From: Taeniopygia guttata
Lineage: Eukaryota > Chordata > Aves > Passeriformes > Estrildidae
Reading direction: 5' to 3'
DNA: 64,000 bases
Assembly: GCF_048771995.1 (NCBI RefSeq)
Contig: NC_133024.1
Location: 60,780,501-60,844,500 of the forward strand
Under the pieces are notes generated by a model. That model did not search any database and was not told the DNA's origin. It saw only the letters and a list, made by a program, of their open reading frames with translations. A program made the translations under genes and the position numbers. Shown in pieces: positions 49,561 to 61,921 of the stretch (the first letter of the stretch is position 1; each line of letters starts with the position of its first letter).

Positions 49561-52500
49561 TGAATACTTAATAAATGAAACTTACTAATCTGAAGTAGTC
49601 CAAAGTTCATATCAGAGGTAAAGGATGAAAACTACTGCTCCAAGAAGCAGCAAATTTGAAGCATTGAACACTCCTAACAGGAAATGAAAACTGCTGTTAC
49701 AGTAATAACCTTGTTCAACATTTTTTGGAGAAGTTCTAGTTCACACCAAAGTAACATTGCTTCAAAATGTGTACAACCCCCATGCATACAAACCAGGTAA
49801 GCACACTTCTCTGACTATGGTAAAAGGTATCTTTATTCAGCATTCTGAGTGATGAAGTACTACAAATGCACTTATACATATGAAATCATGACATAGCCAG
49901 ATCCTGAAAAAAAAAATTCACTTACATAGTAACATGGAGGTGAGACAATACTAAAAATGTAAAGAAATCCATGTGGTACTGCCAGGAGAATCTAGCTGAA
50001 ATGTTCCATCAAAGTGTCCAAAGACCACAGCACACTGCCAGGAAAGGATCACAGGGCTCTGCTGCACCCAGGCCAGAAAACAGGTCATACACTGAGAAGG
50101 TCTCATGCTTCAGTGCTCAAGACCAGAAGGTCTGTGCAATGTCCTCTGCAACCACTATAAGGCCTCTTGGCACATCCATGTAAACAAGAACCAGATCCTT
50201 TGATTTCAAAATTGGTGTTTTTCACAAATAAGAAAGTTTCTCTGCGAGAAGGACTATGTCTGTGACTTCTGTGCTGTAGTAAACACAAGCTATTTTGAGC
50301 TATTGACTGCATAAACCCATAGGAATATATTTGTATTTTTGAGGAAATGCTACTTCTTTTAGTAACATAATGGTTTGGTAAAGTTCATGTTAGCTTTTTG
50401 TGTGCAAAATAAGTTCTCTTTTGAGAGATCAATTTAAGTAACAGAGTAAAAATAAATACTTCTGTGATTTAACTGCAGGATGATAGCTACAACCCTGTAA
50501 TTTATCTGCCTAATAAAATAAGAGATATACAGTTTTACCACTCAGAGATACAGCATTATTGGTGCACCAAAGCTTTTTTCTACACACCTCAACTTTCATG
50601 AATCAGGCTTTGGCATACAGCCCAAAATATGTGTGCTATTGCCAACATAGTGATGGAGAGATCACAGAGGGATCATAGAGATCATCTGATGTAGGGGATC
50701 AAGGAAAAGAGGATGCTTACTGTGTGAACAAGATTCTTCTGTACAAGTATTTCAGGGAGAGTTCCAAACATAGCTTTCGTATTTACCTCTTAAAGCAGAT
50801 CAGAAATCAGTGTCTCTGGAAGACCATCCTTACTTAATATTTTACCACTTAAAAAACTGGCTGAAACAACTTTCAGTTGATTGAGGTTATTTTGTGGAAA
50901 ATGACAGCAGATTTTCTCATACTTCAAGGATTAATTGCATTTTTCTGCTTTCTACACTGAGGACTGCTTGATGACCCATTACCTTGCTGTTGTCCACTTT
51001 GACAATGTCCCATCCACTTTCAGTCTCATCAAGTAGGACAGACAATAAGGTGCATCAGTAATGCCTTTAACAGGTAGCTTGCTCCCTCATGGTAAGTACC
51101 AGAGCAAAAATTGTAGGAGTATTTCATTGTTCTCACATGTACAAATACACTTGTACTAAACTAGAAGCCACTGCTTCAATCTAACTTTTGTTACCCAAGG
51201 TGAATGGAATTTAGCCTACAGTATTTTAGGGAAAATAAACTATCAGAAAACTGTCTCTACACACATAATCCTAGTTAAACAAGTCAGTGGGCATGTATTC
51301 AGATCAGCTGGGAAACTATTTCCTGTTATTTCTTATGCTTGTGTATAACAAAATAAAAAACGAGTTTTAGGACACTAGGGTCTGAGACATTTGAGAAGAA
51401 TATTTAAATTTAGAAGAGAGCAGACTAGCAGCTGCCAAACAGGGGTTCATCTAGAGAAACACTGTCATAAATGATGACATTTGGATTGAGATAGAAAGCT
51501 AAAAAGTTGTGTAATGGACATTCTTATTACTGTGCTTCCAGAGGAAGTGTCTTCCTGACCCTAAATAGGAAGTGTCTAACTGTCATCCTGGAACATTAAG
51601 TTTTATAACTTTTTGCATGTAGTTTTCTATTTAAGGCAGCAGCAGAAACTCTTATTCAACTCCTGCTAAGACATATGCTTGAGTAATGAGTTCTGAAAGT
51701 CTGTGTGCTTTTTGGAGGGATACATTTCATCAGTTTGAAGGGTATTGCCATTTTAACCCCTCCAGGAACTTCTTGAGCTCATTCTTTTGCAGAACCGAAG
51801 GAAAATCTTGCTTATAGCTACTGTATCATCCCTTGTTTGTTCCTGCACAGCATCTAATAGCCTGACCTTTCTGTCACCGCCTCATGCAGCAGCCTAGTTT
51901 TATTCCTTCCTCTGAACCTTTTCCTGCTGTATTCTTACTTCAGAGAGGATCTGAAATACGTGACTCCAGATAAACCACTTTCCAACAAGGTTTTCTAAAA
52001 TGCTATTGGACTTGCTTTCCACTAACATGAGATTCCTTGGCAGATTGTCTACAGGCAACAAACATTTCCTGGAAAATTCAAAAAGTGGTCCAAGAGATGT
52101 GTGCAAGACACTAAGACAGGTTCTCTGCCTAACAGCCCACAAATTTAGTCTTGCAGATATTTGGGGGTTATTCTCATGGTATGCACAAATCTATTACAAG
52201 AAAGGCACTTACAGATTCTGTAAAAATGTAGTATCTTAGCATGGTCCACATTAGCCTTTAGTATTTCCCAAATAGTCCCACATCTTTTTGACATACCCTA
52301 CATCAAATACCCCGACACTATGAAATGTTAAAACACCTAATACTAGAATAACCATAAATTCTTTAGCTACTGCACTTCGAAATTCTTTATTTGGAGTCTG
52401 GAAATTCTTCCTCCACTGAAAGCAAATTACTTTGGTAAGACTCACAGCCCTGAGCACAGGACCTAAAATCTCAAACACCCTGTGAATTGCAGGACATTGT

Positions 52501-55500
52501 GAGGCTAGAGGAGTCTTACTGCTTCTCATAAAAATCCTTGAAGAAGTAAGATGCCATTGCTGAAAATATAAATATGCCCTAAATGATTGGAACAGGACTT
52601 TAGATAGGCAAAATAATCTTATCCTGTGTACATAGATAGATCCGTCTAGACTGATTTCCTTATCTTGCAGCCAAACTGTTCTCCCTGTGTCAGTCAGTCA
52701 TACATTTCAGTGGGCTCTCTGTCCAGACACACAAAAATACCCAGAGAAGGAGCTCTGTAAAAGTCCATGTTCCGTTAGACAAAAGTGTTGGAACTGTGTC
52801 ACCAGATAAAGAGAGAATTCTTTCAAGCACCTTGGATTGTTAATGAGCATGCCATTGTGTCAGCAGCAGAAGTAAATTAAAGACAATAATCTTAAATTGA
52901 AGTTAAACTAGTGAAAGTGCCAGAGGAACTGAAACCCTACAGATCACAGAAGGCAACAACAACAAAAAAATTTATGCATTGCGTCACTCTATATCTTCCA
53001 TCACTAAGTGCCAATGGAAAGGAAGATTGCAAGAGACATTTATGTCTGATACCAGACAATTTGGGCAGAGTTGTTCTCTACTCATTTTTAACCTAAAGTC
53101 AGACAGAAGTCAAAAAACATGGAAAAGAAAAAAAAATTGTGGGCTGCACCACACTGAATATAAAATAGAATACTTGTGTCTAAATCAAAGGTATAAAAAA
53201 TTATACCAAATTGAAAGGATCTGTGACTGATCTAAGAGTGAAGACCCAGTATCCTGCATTGAAAAAGAAGAGTCAACCAAGGCTTCAATGACAGGCCACA
53301 CTGTGACCAGAATCTAAAATGGGGGAAAATCTTGTAATTTGCATTCCCTCACTAGGAAATCCGAAATTAACATTTCCCCAGACATCTCAAACTTTGCATG
53401 AAACAAATTGCTCACTCCAGAATAAATGTTACTGTGTAAGGACCATGCTTGAATATCCTCAGCAACATGAAACCCCAAAACACTACATGAACGAAGGTCT
53501 GAAGCAAATGTTTTTCTTTTGAAATGTGACATTCACGCTTCAGTCACTTCAGTTACTGATATGAAGAACAAACGTACACCTAAACTGAAAAGTTGATGAA
53601 AGACAAAAGAGAGGGGGAGAATTCATTAAGAGACACTCCTATATTTTTGAAATTCCTTTGTCTGTATTTTAATAAATGGTCAGAATACTGAAGTACTTAC
53701 AACAGAAACTAAATATTTGTAAAGAAAATATGTACAAGATGACAGCTGTTTCTTACTAGCTTGACTCCTCTTTTTCTGACAAAAGTTTCAAATTACAGTT
53801 TTGCCCACAGAGAACTTCACTATATCCTAGGTTTCATCTTTTGAAGGGAGAATCTGATCTGCAAACATGGATGGTATTTTTGGCACAATAGAGGGAGAGA
53901 CAGTCATGGAACTTCCCAGCATAACACAGAGATTAAGAGTTGTCTACTGAGGCAAGAGGGTTATGCTGTGTAAATTGTATCCCTGGACTCTTCTCACTTG
54001 CCAGGGCCTTTGGGGTCAAGCTCATCTACCCTGGAATAAATGAGGAGTGATTCCTACAAGATCAAAGACAATGAAGAGGAAATATAGTCAGCCTTTTTTA
54101 CACCATCACTGAAATTTCAAACTGTGTGACCCTTGTTTCCAAAGACAGATCCAAGAATTCTAGGGCTGTTTTCATTTGGAAAGTTAGCATACCAAGAAAT
54201 CTGCTTGAGTTACCATCACTGAACATATCCATTCCTCGGATTCAAAGAACATTGAAGTGAAAAAATATCAAATAGAAGCTCAGACTGTTTGTTTATATTC
54301 TTTTTTGTTTATTATTCTTGTCTGTTGTCTATTTGTAAAAACATGCAACAATAAACAGAAGCTGGACACTTCTACAGTGGAAACTCAGTGGAGTCTTTTA
54401 GTTTGCACAGAAGTGTCTGCAGTAGCCTTCCAAATCAGACACAGACAAGTTTTAACTACCTACTGTCTCTGCTTGAAGTGCATGGAAAGATTACAGGCTG
54501 CTTGGGAGAAAATTAAAGCAGAATAAAATAGTTTACAGGGATAAAACAAAATCAGCTGGAACCAAAGAGACGCTTCAAGGTAAACAGAGGGATTTCACTT
54601 CATTAAGCAAGGTTTTCTGCCAAGAATCTAAGACCACAGGAGGTACTTATGTTTTCTGCTCATGCCTCAGATATACTAATGTTCATCACCAACTATACGA
54701 ACATACAGAGCTGGACAAAACCTTGTCTGGGGCCTCTCATTTCAAGGAATAGTTTTTCCTTACACATGAACACAATGTAATTTAATTTCTTGATAGCCTA
54801 CTTTTTGTTACAATCATTTTGCACATAAAAAAAAAAGTAAAAGCAGATGTAGATGAAAAGGCCCAATAGATCAGACCAAAGAGCAGCTCTTTGTAAAAGC
54901 CTGGCTGCAGCCCTGCCTCCAGCAACGCAATGGGGCAGCTGCACAGGAATACTTACCAGTATTTTCCCATCCTTTAGAAGTTTGTATCTCAAAGACTCCT
55001 AAGCCAGGGGTGGTGTTTCTCTTTAATAGCCCTTCATGGCAAGTTTATTCCCCTTTTTAACCCTGCCATGCTGCAAACTATTCTGCAGCCGATGCAATTG
55101 CATTACCCAAGTGACCAGCTAAATATTTCAGTTTGCTGAGAAGTTGTGTGCACATTAACCAGTACCATTCTTCTCAAATCAACAGAGACCACATAAAAGC
55201 AAGATATGTTTTTTTTCTGGGGGCTAAAACAAATTCACTTAGAACACATGATGATTAAAAATGAGGAAACTACAATTCCAATAACAATATGGACAGTTTC
55301 TACTGCTTGTAGCACTGAGCTGCCATAGCTATTTCCTGCCACAGGAACCAATTGCCAGTTGCTTGACACTGCTAACACCTCTGAGACATCTCATCAACCA
55401 TTATTTGAGCTTTTCACTGCACAGAACTTCAGAAGACAAGACTGTTCTTTGTATTCATCCTCGTTTGAAGATTTTTCAATGGCTTCATTATTCAGAAACT

Positions 55501-58500
55501 GATGAGGTATACCTGATTTCCACTGTCATGGAGTTTTTAGGTGTGAACAGCATTTGCCTAAATACACAGATTATGCTTTCACACCATCTGGATCCTTCAT
55601 TTGGAAGAAAAATACTTGAAATAAATATGAGAGGAACCTCCAAGCCACCATGAAGCAGTTAAATTCTTCTGGAAAACCACAAAGAATGTTGGCAACATGC
55701 TAAATATTCAGACTTCTCGAGGAAAAACCAAACACATAAAAACCAAACCAGGAAAATCTGAATGAAGAGACTAATTAGTATTCCATGAGCACACCAAACT
55801 CAGGCTGTTATCTTGCCAGACAAGGACTTACACTGCAAGATCTTTTATTGAACAAGCTTGAAATACACTCTTATGTGAAGAGGTTGATGAAAACTTTCTT
55901 CAACTTCTTTGTTTTCAAGCACAACATGAGTCTGGTATTTCAAAGGGCTGGAAGAAAAAGATTCACAGCAAAACCCCCAAACTCAGCATTTCAGGAAGAG
56001 ATAATGGAAATCTTGTGCTTTTTAGAACTCCTCAGTATAGGGGCATAGCTGCTCAAATAGGACAGGTAACTTCCTCTCAACTCAGCTAGGTCAAAAAGTC
56101 CTAAGCACAATCAGTCCCTCCTAAATTCTGCCTGATACAGCTCTTCACCAAAAGAAAGAAATTCACATTTGACTCTCAGTGGTCCATCAGATGAAAGCTA
56201 CTATTCATCCCAAGAGAAAATCTCCTGGAAAAGTCTAAACTTGCATAAGAAATTCCTGAATATTCAAGAAGGAGAAAGGTCCTAAATAAATGTTCAGTAA
56301 CATATCTAGTTGAATTCTGCACCTGAATTTCCTAAGTATTTGTGTCCATACAATGGAGCTTTTAATGTCTAACTTTTCACCACAGTTTGAAAAGGAAGGC
56401 TACAGAATTATTTCCAACCAACAAAAGTCAGAAGCACAAACTCAAAGTATGCTTCTGGTAAACAATTTCATTACAACCGGGGCTGGCTGATTATTCAACT
56501 TTATTTATCACAAGCCAACTGTTAACTAGGAGATGACTAAAGACAGTTCAGAGATACCTCAATTCATAAAGCGAAAACAAACATCAGTGTTTTCTAAAAG
56601 TGATGAGGACAATAAATATTGCTTTGTTGGTGCCCAAAACCACTGTTTTGAATATCACTTCAAGGCAAAAAATAATAAGAAAACATAGCTTTACTTCATT
56701 ATGGGAAAATCACAGTTCAACTAAGTGGCTGATTTCAACAAATAAAGATTTGCAAGGTACAAAATGGTCATTTCCAAGAATGCCAAGGTCTACATAACTG
56801 TGAGACATTTTTCATTGTTTGCATTTTAGCTTTTTTACATGAGTTTGAAAAGTAATAGTATAACAAGTAGGTTTACATAATATATTTTTTCCATTTTAAT
56901 AAAGTAAGATACATTAATTTGAGTTCTAAACCATGTGTTTAATCTTTGTGTGTATGCACTTTGTTTTTCCTGTTGGCATATGTACATATCAGAAAAACAA
57001 GTGCCACACAATTAGGTTGCTCTGTCATATGTGCTCCAGTGAATGTTTTTGAAGCCTAAAATCATGGTAATAAGATTAAAAAAATTTGACTCATTAATTT
57101 TTCTTAAAGAATTTGGTTTGGTTTAGTGCTCAAACACATTAAGTTCACATTTCCATACCTGTTCTTGTTATTCAACACCAGTTTCAAGAGTAATCCCATT
57201 GAAATAAAGGGAATTTATTCCAGAAAATGAAATTAATCAGTAGGAGGGAAACGGCAGATTCCAGCTAACCTCTGAAGTTAAGAAACTGCAATTTTCCTCA
57301 AATTCCTGATTCTGTGTTGGAGTTACTTCTGTAATGTGAAGTTGAATGGTTGAATTTTGTTGCCTATGATAGAATTAGTATTTTTATCCATTTAATCCTC
57401 CCTTTCTTTCCGGTATCACCATTCTAAAGTTTCAGCTGGTTCAATCCTGTCATAGAATTATTTAGTTCATCATCCATGTCCTGAACAGCAGGTAAAGAAG
57501 ACAAATCCACAAGTTGTGGATTTGTGTCCGTCAGTGTTTTGAGAAAAGCATGGTAAAATATATCATACAAGACTTACTCTACAACAAGTGTCAAAAACCA
57601 GTTATAGACATGGTTTTGCCAGTTGCTTGACATGGCATTTTATTATATGCCACTCCTCAATGTGTTTTGAGTTCTACTAGTTCACCAAAATATGTAAAAA
57701 CACAGCTGATCATATCAATTAAATCAGAGATTTCCTTTTCCCCACAAACACATATTTTACCATCGAGGTGAATCATGCCTCGCATTAAACTGCTGTCAGC
57801 AAACCTTTATTTTGATAAAACATTCTGATATTAAAGTTGGATTTTTTTACAGTTCAAAAGCTTTCATGCAAATCAGAAACCAGCAAACAGTTTATACTGA
57901 TTGGCAGCCTCTTTGAAACTAATTTGGACAAATAAAAGAATACTTTGCAGCTCAGGTGAAGACACAGTATGCCCGATGACACCGAAGAATCAGTTAACTC
58001 AATTTTGTGATCATAAAACTTTCTGCATTTTTTTTTTTTTTGCCAACACACCAAAATTAAACCTCATTCACCTTGCTATTATATACAGCAAGTTTACTTT
58101 AAGGGAGTTACAGTCATACATTAGTTACTTGTTTTAGAAAATAAGCACCAGCTGTATTTCTTTAATTGCTGTATATTGCACTGATGCTACTTATCTGGTA
58201 GAAGGCAGTGGCGCTACTGAACACACGGCTTTCGTAGCCCACAGTCCATCCAAGCTGCTCTCCTCTGGCCTGTGAGGCCAGGGTAAATGTTCCCACTAGT
58301 GTCTTCAGGTGAAGTTTAGATGACAAACCTGTTCATAAAGACACTGTAAAGTCTGACTGCAGGTCTGCTGATCTACATTTGGCTACCACTGCCCTTACAG
58401 GCTCAGCAAGCTGTGACAGCAGCAGAGCTGCCACTACTGAGAGAGGTCACCATTGTCCCTCCTGGCAGAGGTGCTACAGGTGATTATAAATTCAGCTAAG

Positions 58501-58619
58501 TGTGAAAATGAGTTGTTAACTAGGGAGGCGCATGCTGTGTGAGAAACTTGCTGAAATCTCCAACTTAAGCCACATTATTTTAACTTTAGAACTGGAGGTT
58601 TTCCCCATTTAACATTGAA
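49561..58619. other. Intergenic AT-rich DNA, no gene recognised
   Basis: About 9 kb with no recognisable coding exon, RNA gene or transposon. Base composition is AT-rich, with A-rich stretches on the plus strand near 53,000-56,800. ORFs of up to 96 codons are scattered on both strands. A perfect odd palindrome lies at 57501-57525 and a 17-bp one (CTGGCCT-GTG-AGGCCAG) at about 58,265-58,281. Confidence 0.55.
57501..57525. repeat. Perfect 25-bp palindrome
   Basis: Arms ACAAATCCACAA and TTGTGGATTTGT around a single G. With one extra base skipped the pairing extends further (GAC...GTC). Confidence 0.95.
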
Positions 58620-58765
58620 TGCTTCAGAGAATAGCTTGGTTTTGAAGGGATCTTTAAAGATCTAATCCACTTCCCTGCATTAAGCAGGGACATCTTCAAC
58701 TAGATCAGGCTTATTAGAGCTCCATCCAACCTAGACTTAAATGTTTCTAGGGATGAGGCTTCTTG
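58620..58765 (-). mobile_element. CR1 LINE fragment (antisense, diverged)
   Basis: The plus strand reads GGTTTTGAAGGGATCTTTAAAGATC, then CCTGCATTAAGCAGGGACATCTTCAACTAGATCAGG, then AGAGCTCCATCCAACCTAGACTTAAATG and TTTCTAGGGATGAGGC. This is the antisense CR1 3' UTR in order. The terminal ATTCTATG end is decayed. Confidence 0.9.
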
Positions 58766-59668
58766 CAAGGATGGAGAGAATTGGAGGATTGGATCAAATT
58801 ATGTAGGTCTCAAAACTATCATGAGTTGCTCAGTTCTGGTCCCAGCACCAGGTTGCTACATGTTTTGCTGGATAAATACAACTCAAAGCAAACCTGAAAT
58901 AATGACCATTGTAACACCAATTCTTCTCAGTTGTCTGAAGACAGTAACTTGGTTTGACTGAAAAAGTGAGGGCCAGAGAAGGAGGGCATTATGATACAGA
59001 CAATTGTATGTTAAGAGGGTACTCTGCAATACGCTTTTGTATTTGTCTCCTCACCTCTCCTCTGCTGGATTTAGCTACAATATCAATTTCATAAATGTTC
59101 ATCATTTGGATGTGTATCTGGTACATTTCTGTAAATAAATTCTGTTTAATTGAAATAAATTGTGTTGAATGAGTCCTTCTGGGAAGTTCTGGAATGGATG
59201 AAAGCAAGAGCATTTGGTCAATCATCTAGAAGTACCTGAGAACCATGTAGGCAACTTAGGTTTGTAAATAATTCCAATCTAGTTTAGTTTTGGTTTAGAA
59301 AAATCCATTTATTCACAAGCCCCTAAAGAGAGACAAAGAGGTCTTTATGCTGGTTCCCAATGCCTTCCACCCACTTTTAATATTATTCAGAATTATTTCT
59401 AGGTGACTTTAACCAGGTTTCCAGCAGCAAATGGAATTTCATATACACTTATCTATACACCTGTGAACTAAAAAGGAAGAAAAAGGTGAAGGACTGTGCC
59501 ATGTAGTGCAAACTTACACACCACCAGGACCAGTGTTTGGATGGGGAGAAGACCCCTAAACACTCTCATCTATGCCCTGTCCCAGCTCTAGGTTTGCATC
59601 CATACAACCAAAACATTGCACTGATTTCTTGATTTTATCTGCAAGGGAAGAGCAGAGGAGGTAGCCCT
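58766..59668. other. Intergenic DNA, no gene recognised
   Basis: No feature seen. A 78-codon minus-strand ORF at 58989-59225 shows no recognisable motif. Confidence 0.55.
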
Positions 59669-59802
59669 GGGAAGCCAGGAGGAGGAATGAAGGAATGAGT
59701 GGCTGGGAAGCCAGGAGGAAAGATGAAGGAATGAATGGGTGTGAAGCCAGGAGGAGGAATGAAGGAATGAATGGGTGGGAAGCCAGGAGGAGGAATGAAG
59801 GA
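59669..59802 (+). repeat. 36-bp minisatellite, 3.7 copies
   Basis: Units start at 59669, 59705, 59741 and 59777, the last being 26 bp. Each begins with GGGAAGCCAGGAGG or a one-base variant and contains GATGAAGGAATGA-like sequence. Unit length is exactly 36 bp, so minus-strand frames stay open as a 12-residue repeat (SFLHSSSWLPTH-like). This explains the 97- and 148-codon minus-strand ORFs here. Confidence 0.97.
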
Positions 59803-60899
59803 CGCTCCCTCCCAGGGCTCTAAGCAGTGGGGCACATAAAATTGGTGCTGCGTCATCAGTTGAAACTGGACAGTCTGACACAAAGCCAGGATCTGTGGCT
59901 GCCTACAGTGATGCCCATGGCCACTGCTGTTCTTGGCCCCATTGCCACCAGTGAGTGGTGCCTGACACTGTGGAAACCCTTTGCTGTATTCTGCCACAAC
60001 TGCTGGCGAGCTCTGGAAAGCCATACTGAAACTGGAATAAGGCAGGAAAATCAGTGATCTTCCAACAGCTGTAACTGGCAAAAACCTCCAGTTTATGCCC
60101 CTGAATGGAACGACCCACTAATGCTGTGCAGTGGCATTTGTTCAGCCCTGACTCATAGACAGAAGACTGCCACTGAATGAATCACCAGCAGCATTTTCCG
60201 CAGTATCTAACGAGGTAGCTCATCCAAATATTGATCAGTCCTAAGTCTCTCTAGTTTTTGAGATCTGAGATATCACAGTCTAGTATGCTATTCACCGATC
60301 AAATTCTGCATTTGGGAAAGGGAGCTTGTAGTGAGGAGCCAGGTGACGACCAAACATTGGTTGGTGCATGCCTTGAGAGGAGCTACTTTCTGCCTGCCAT
60401 GAAGCTATCAAAATTATATGAACACTGCTGAAATGCAAGAGAAATAGGAACTTAGTAAGTTAATAACAGAGAGCTTTAAGGCAAATTAACCACTTTATAA
60501 AACATTTCATTTGGTTTGGTCCACTGCTGCAGAAGGTCATTAAGCCAAACACTGTAGTAAAATAATTTTGATCCATAATGACAGAAAGGACAAACATTAA
60601 GCAAAGGATAATCACAAATTAGCATTCAGGACACCAGCTGAACATTGCAGGTGTTGAAGGAAGATAGTTCCTCCCTGCACAAGTGCCTGGAAAAGCACAT
60701 TTCTTACCCTTTCCTCTCTGATGGCAAACACTACATGTTTGGGCAGGAGGCAGGGGACACCTCAGGTGCCTGCAGTCCTGCCCTCCTCAGCCTCTGCCCT
60801 TTGACTTTCACTGTGATTATGGCTCTAGAGGAAACAGACAACCCTTCACTCCACCCAGCAAGAGCTCAGCCTGGGCAAACCCCATGGTTTGAGTTGCGT
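59803..60899. other. Intergenic DNA, possibly more retroviral sequence at the right
   Basis: No gene was recognised. The right-hand part (after about 60,640) may be further, more decayed ERVL-like internal sequence, because recognisable ERVL-like sequence starts just after it, but I cannot support that by eye. Confidence 0.45.
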
Positions 60900-61240
60900 A
60901 TTACAGGAATTACTACTGCAGAAACCACATAAAACAGTGCACAAGAAGCAGTGCAAGTGCAGCAGTGAGGTGGCTTTGGTGCCCAAAACTCTTCCACAAA
61001 ACCACAAAACACTTCTGCCATTCCAAGTGACTACCATAACTGATGGAACCCAAAGTCATGGACTACATGAGCTCAAAGGACATCTTATGGACATTTTGCA
61101 GTGGTGGCCCATCGACTAATGGAATAACATCTGTGCATTTTATCGAATTATGGGAAGAAGGGTGGTTGCTAGTGAAGTTGTATTGAATAGTATGAGATCT
61201 GGCCATGGTATAAATGGTATGGAATTAGGGGTGGAATATG
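60900..61240 (+). mobile_element. ERVL-like endogenous retrovirus, 3' internal remnant
   Basis: The segment resembles the stretch just upstream of the 3' LTR in avian ERVL elements. Landmarks are AAACAGTGCACAAGAAGCAGTGCAAGTGCA, GTGACTACCATAACTGATGGAAC, CATCTTATGGACATTTTGCAGTGGTGGCCCATCGACTAATGGAAT, CATCTGTGCATTTTATCGAATTATGGGA, GGTTGCTAGTGAAGTTGTATTGA and AGTATGAGATCTGGCCATGGTAT. It lies directly before an LTR start in the same orientation. No intact reading frame remains. Assignment is from memory of the family. Confidence 0.72.
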
Positions 61241-61415
61241 TGCTGGGTGTGGCTGGGGTAGAGTTAAATTTCTACATAGTAGCTAGTATGGGGCTGGTTT
61301 TGGGTTGGTGCTGGACAGAGGGCTGATAATGTAGAGACGTTTTTGTTATTTCTAAGCAGAGCATACACAAGCAAGCGCTGACCCCAGACGCCAGTACAGG
61401 CTAAGGTCAAAGCCC
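61241..61415 (+). mobile_element. ERVL-like LTR, 5' part only (truncated)
   Basis: The LTR start is recognisable as TGCTGGGTGTGGCTGGGGTAGAGTTAA. It is followed by TTCTACATAGTAGCTAGTATGGGGCTGG, TTTTGGGTTGGTGCTGGACAGAGGGCTGATAATGTAGAGACG and TTATTTCTAAGCAGAGCATACACAAGCAAG. Similarity stops near AAGGTCAAAGCC, where GC-rich pentamer repeat sequence takes over. The TATA box, polyadenylation signal and 3' half of the LTR are missing. This LTR points toward the gene promoter that begins about 400 bp downstream. Confidence 0.78.
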
Positions 61416-61652
61416 CGGTACGGGGGAGCCCCGAGCCCACAGACCCCGGTACAGCCCAGCCCCGAGCCCACAGACCCCGGTACGGTACGGTACGGTACGG
61501 TACGGTACGGTACGGTACGGTACGGTACGGTCCAGCCCCGACCCCACAGACCCCGGTACGGTACGGTACAGTATGGTCCAGCCCCGAGCCCACAGACCCC
61601 GGTACGATACGGTACGGTACGGTCCAGCCCCGAGCCCACAGACCCCACGGCC
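61416..61652 (+). repeat. Composite minisatellite: GC-rich module plus (CGGTA)n
   Basis: Five copies of a module beginning AGCCCCGAGCCCACAGACCCC (one copy has GACC for GAGC) start at 61427, 61458, 61534, 61580 and 61626. Between them are variable numbers of CGGTA pentamers. The longest run is nearly perfect over 61478-61531, about 10.8 units; shorter runs near 61556-61575 and 61608-61622 carry point changes (CAGTATGG, CGATACGG). Successive module spacings are 31, 76, 46 and 46 bp. The array translates as VPYRT-like repeats on the minus strand, which inflates ORFs there. Confidence 0.95.
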
Positions 61653-61775
61653 CCTTCCCGCCCCCCGCCAGCCACGCCCCCACAGGCCACGCCCCCATCG
61701 CGCCCAGCCACGCCCACACACATTGACCCCGCCCCCTCCGGCCGACGCCCCCGCCCTCCCGCACGGGAGCGCACC

Positions 61776-61785
61776 GCGCAGGCGC
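61776..61785. promoter_or_regulatory. NRF1-like site
   Basis: GCGCAGGCGC differs from the palindromic NRF1 consensus GCGCATGCGC at one base. It lies about 50-60 bp upstream of the YY1-like element. Confidence 0.55.
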
Positions 61786-61834
61786 ACTGCGCGCCAGAGC
61801 CAACTGCCCCCTCGCGGCCCCCCAGCCCTCCCCA

Positions 61835-61845
61835 AAGATGGCGGC
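61835..61845 (+). promoter_or_regulatory. YY1-like element AAGATGGCGGC
   Basis: A perfect match to the extended YY1 motif in the orientation typical near start sites. Its ATG opens a short upstream ORF. Confidence 0.6.
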
Positions 61846-61921
61846 CGCGCGCCGCCAGGCGAGGCGGCGGGTAGCGCTGCGGCGGCGGGGCGGGGGCGGC
61901 GGCGGGAGTGGAGGGCAGTGA
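61838..61921 (+). other. Upstream ORF, 27 codons, in the candidate 5' leader
   Basis: ATG at 61838, inside the YY1-like element, opens a frame of 27 codons rich in Arg, Ala and Gly, ending TGA at 61919-61921. It is in the same frame as the likely main start at 62123, but the stop prevents an N-terminal extension. If the transcript starts upstream of 61838, this uORF could dampen translation. If it starts within the element, it is absent from the mRNA. Its own peptide is low complexity and not thought to be functional. Confidence 0.45.

Noticed and set aside
50640-50700. Possible antisense CR1 tail (GGATCATAGAGATCATCTGAT)
   Set aside because: The match is too short and lacks the adjoining conserved CR1 words.
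59635-60081. 148-codon minus-strand ORF with a periodic Pro/Phe peptide
   Set aside because: The periodicity is explained by the 36-bp minisatellite.
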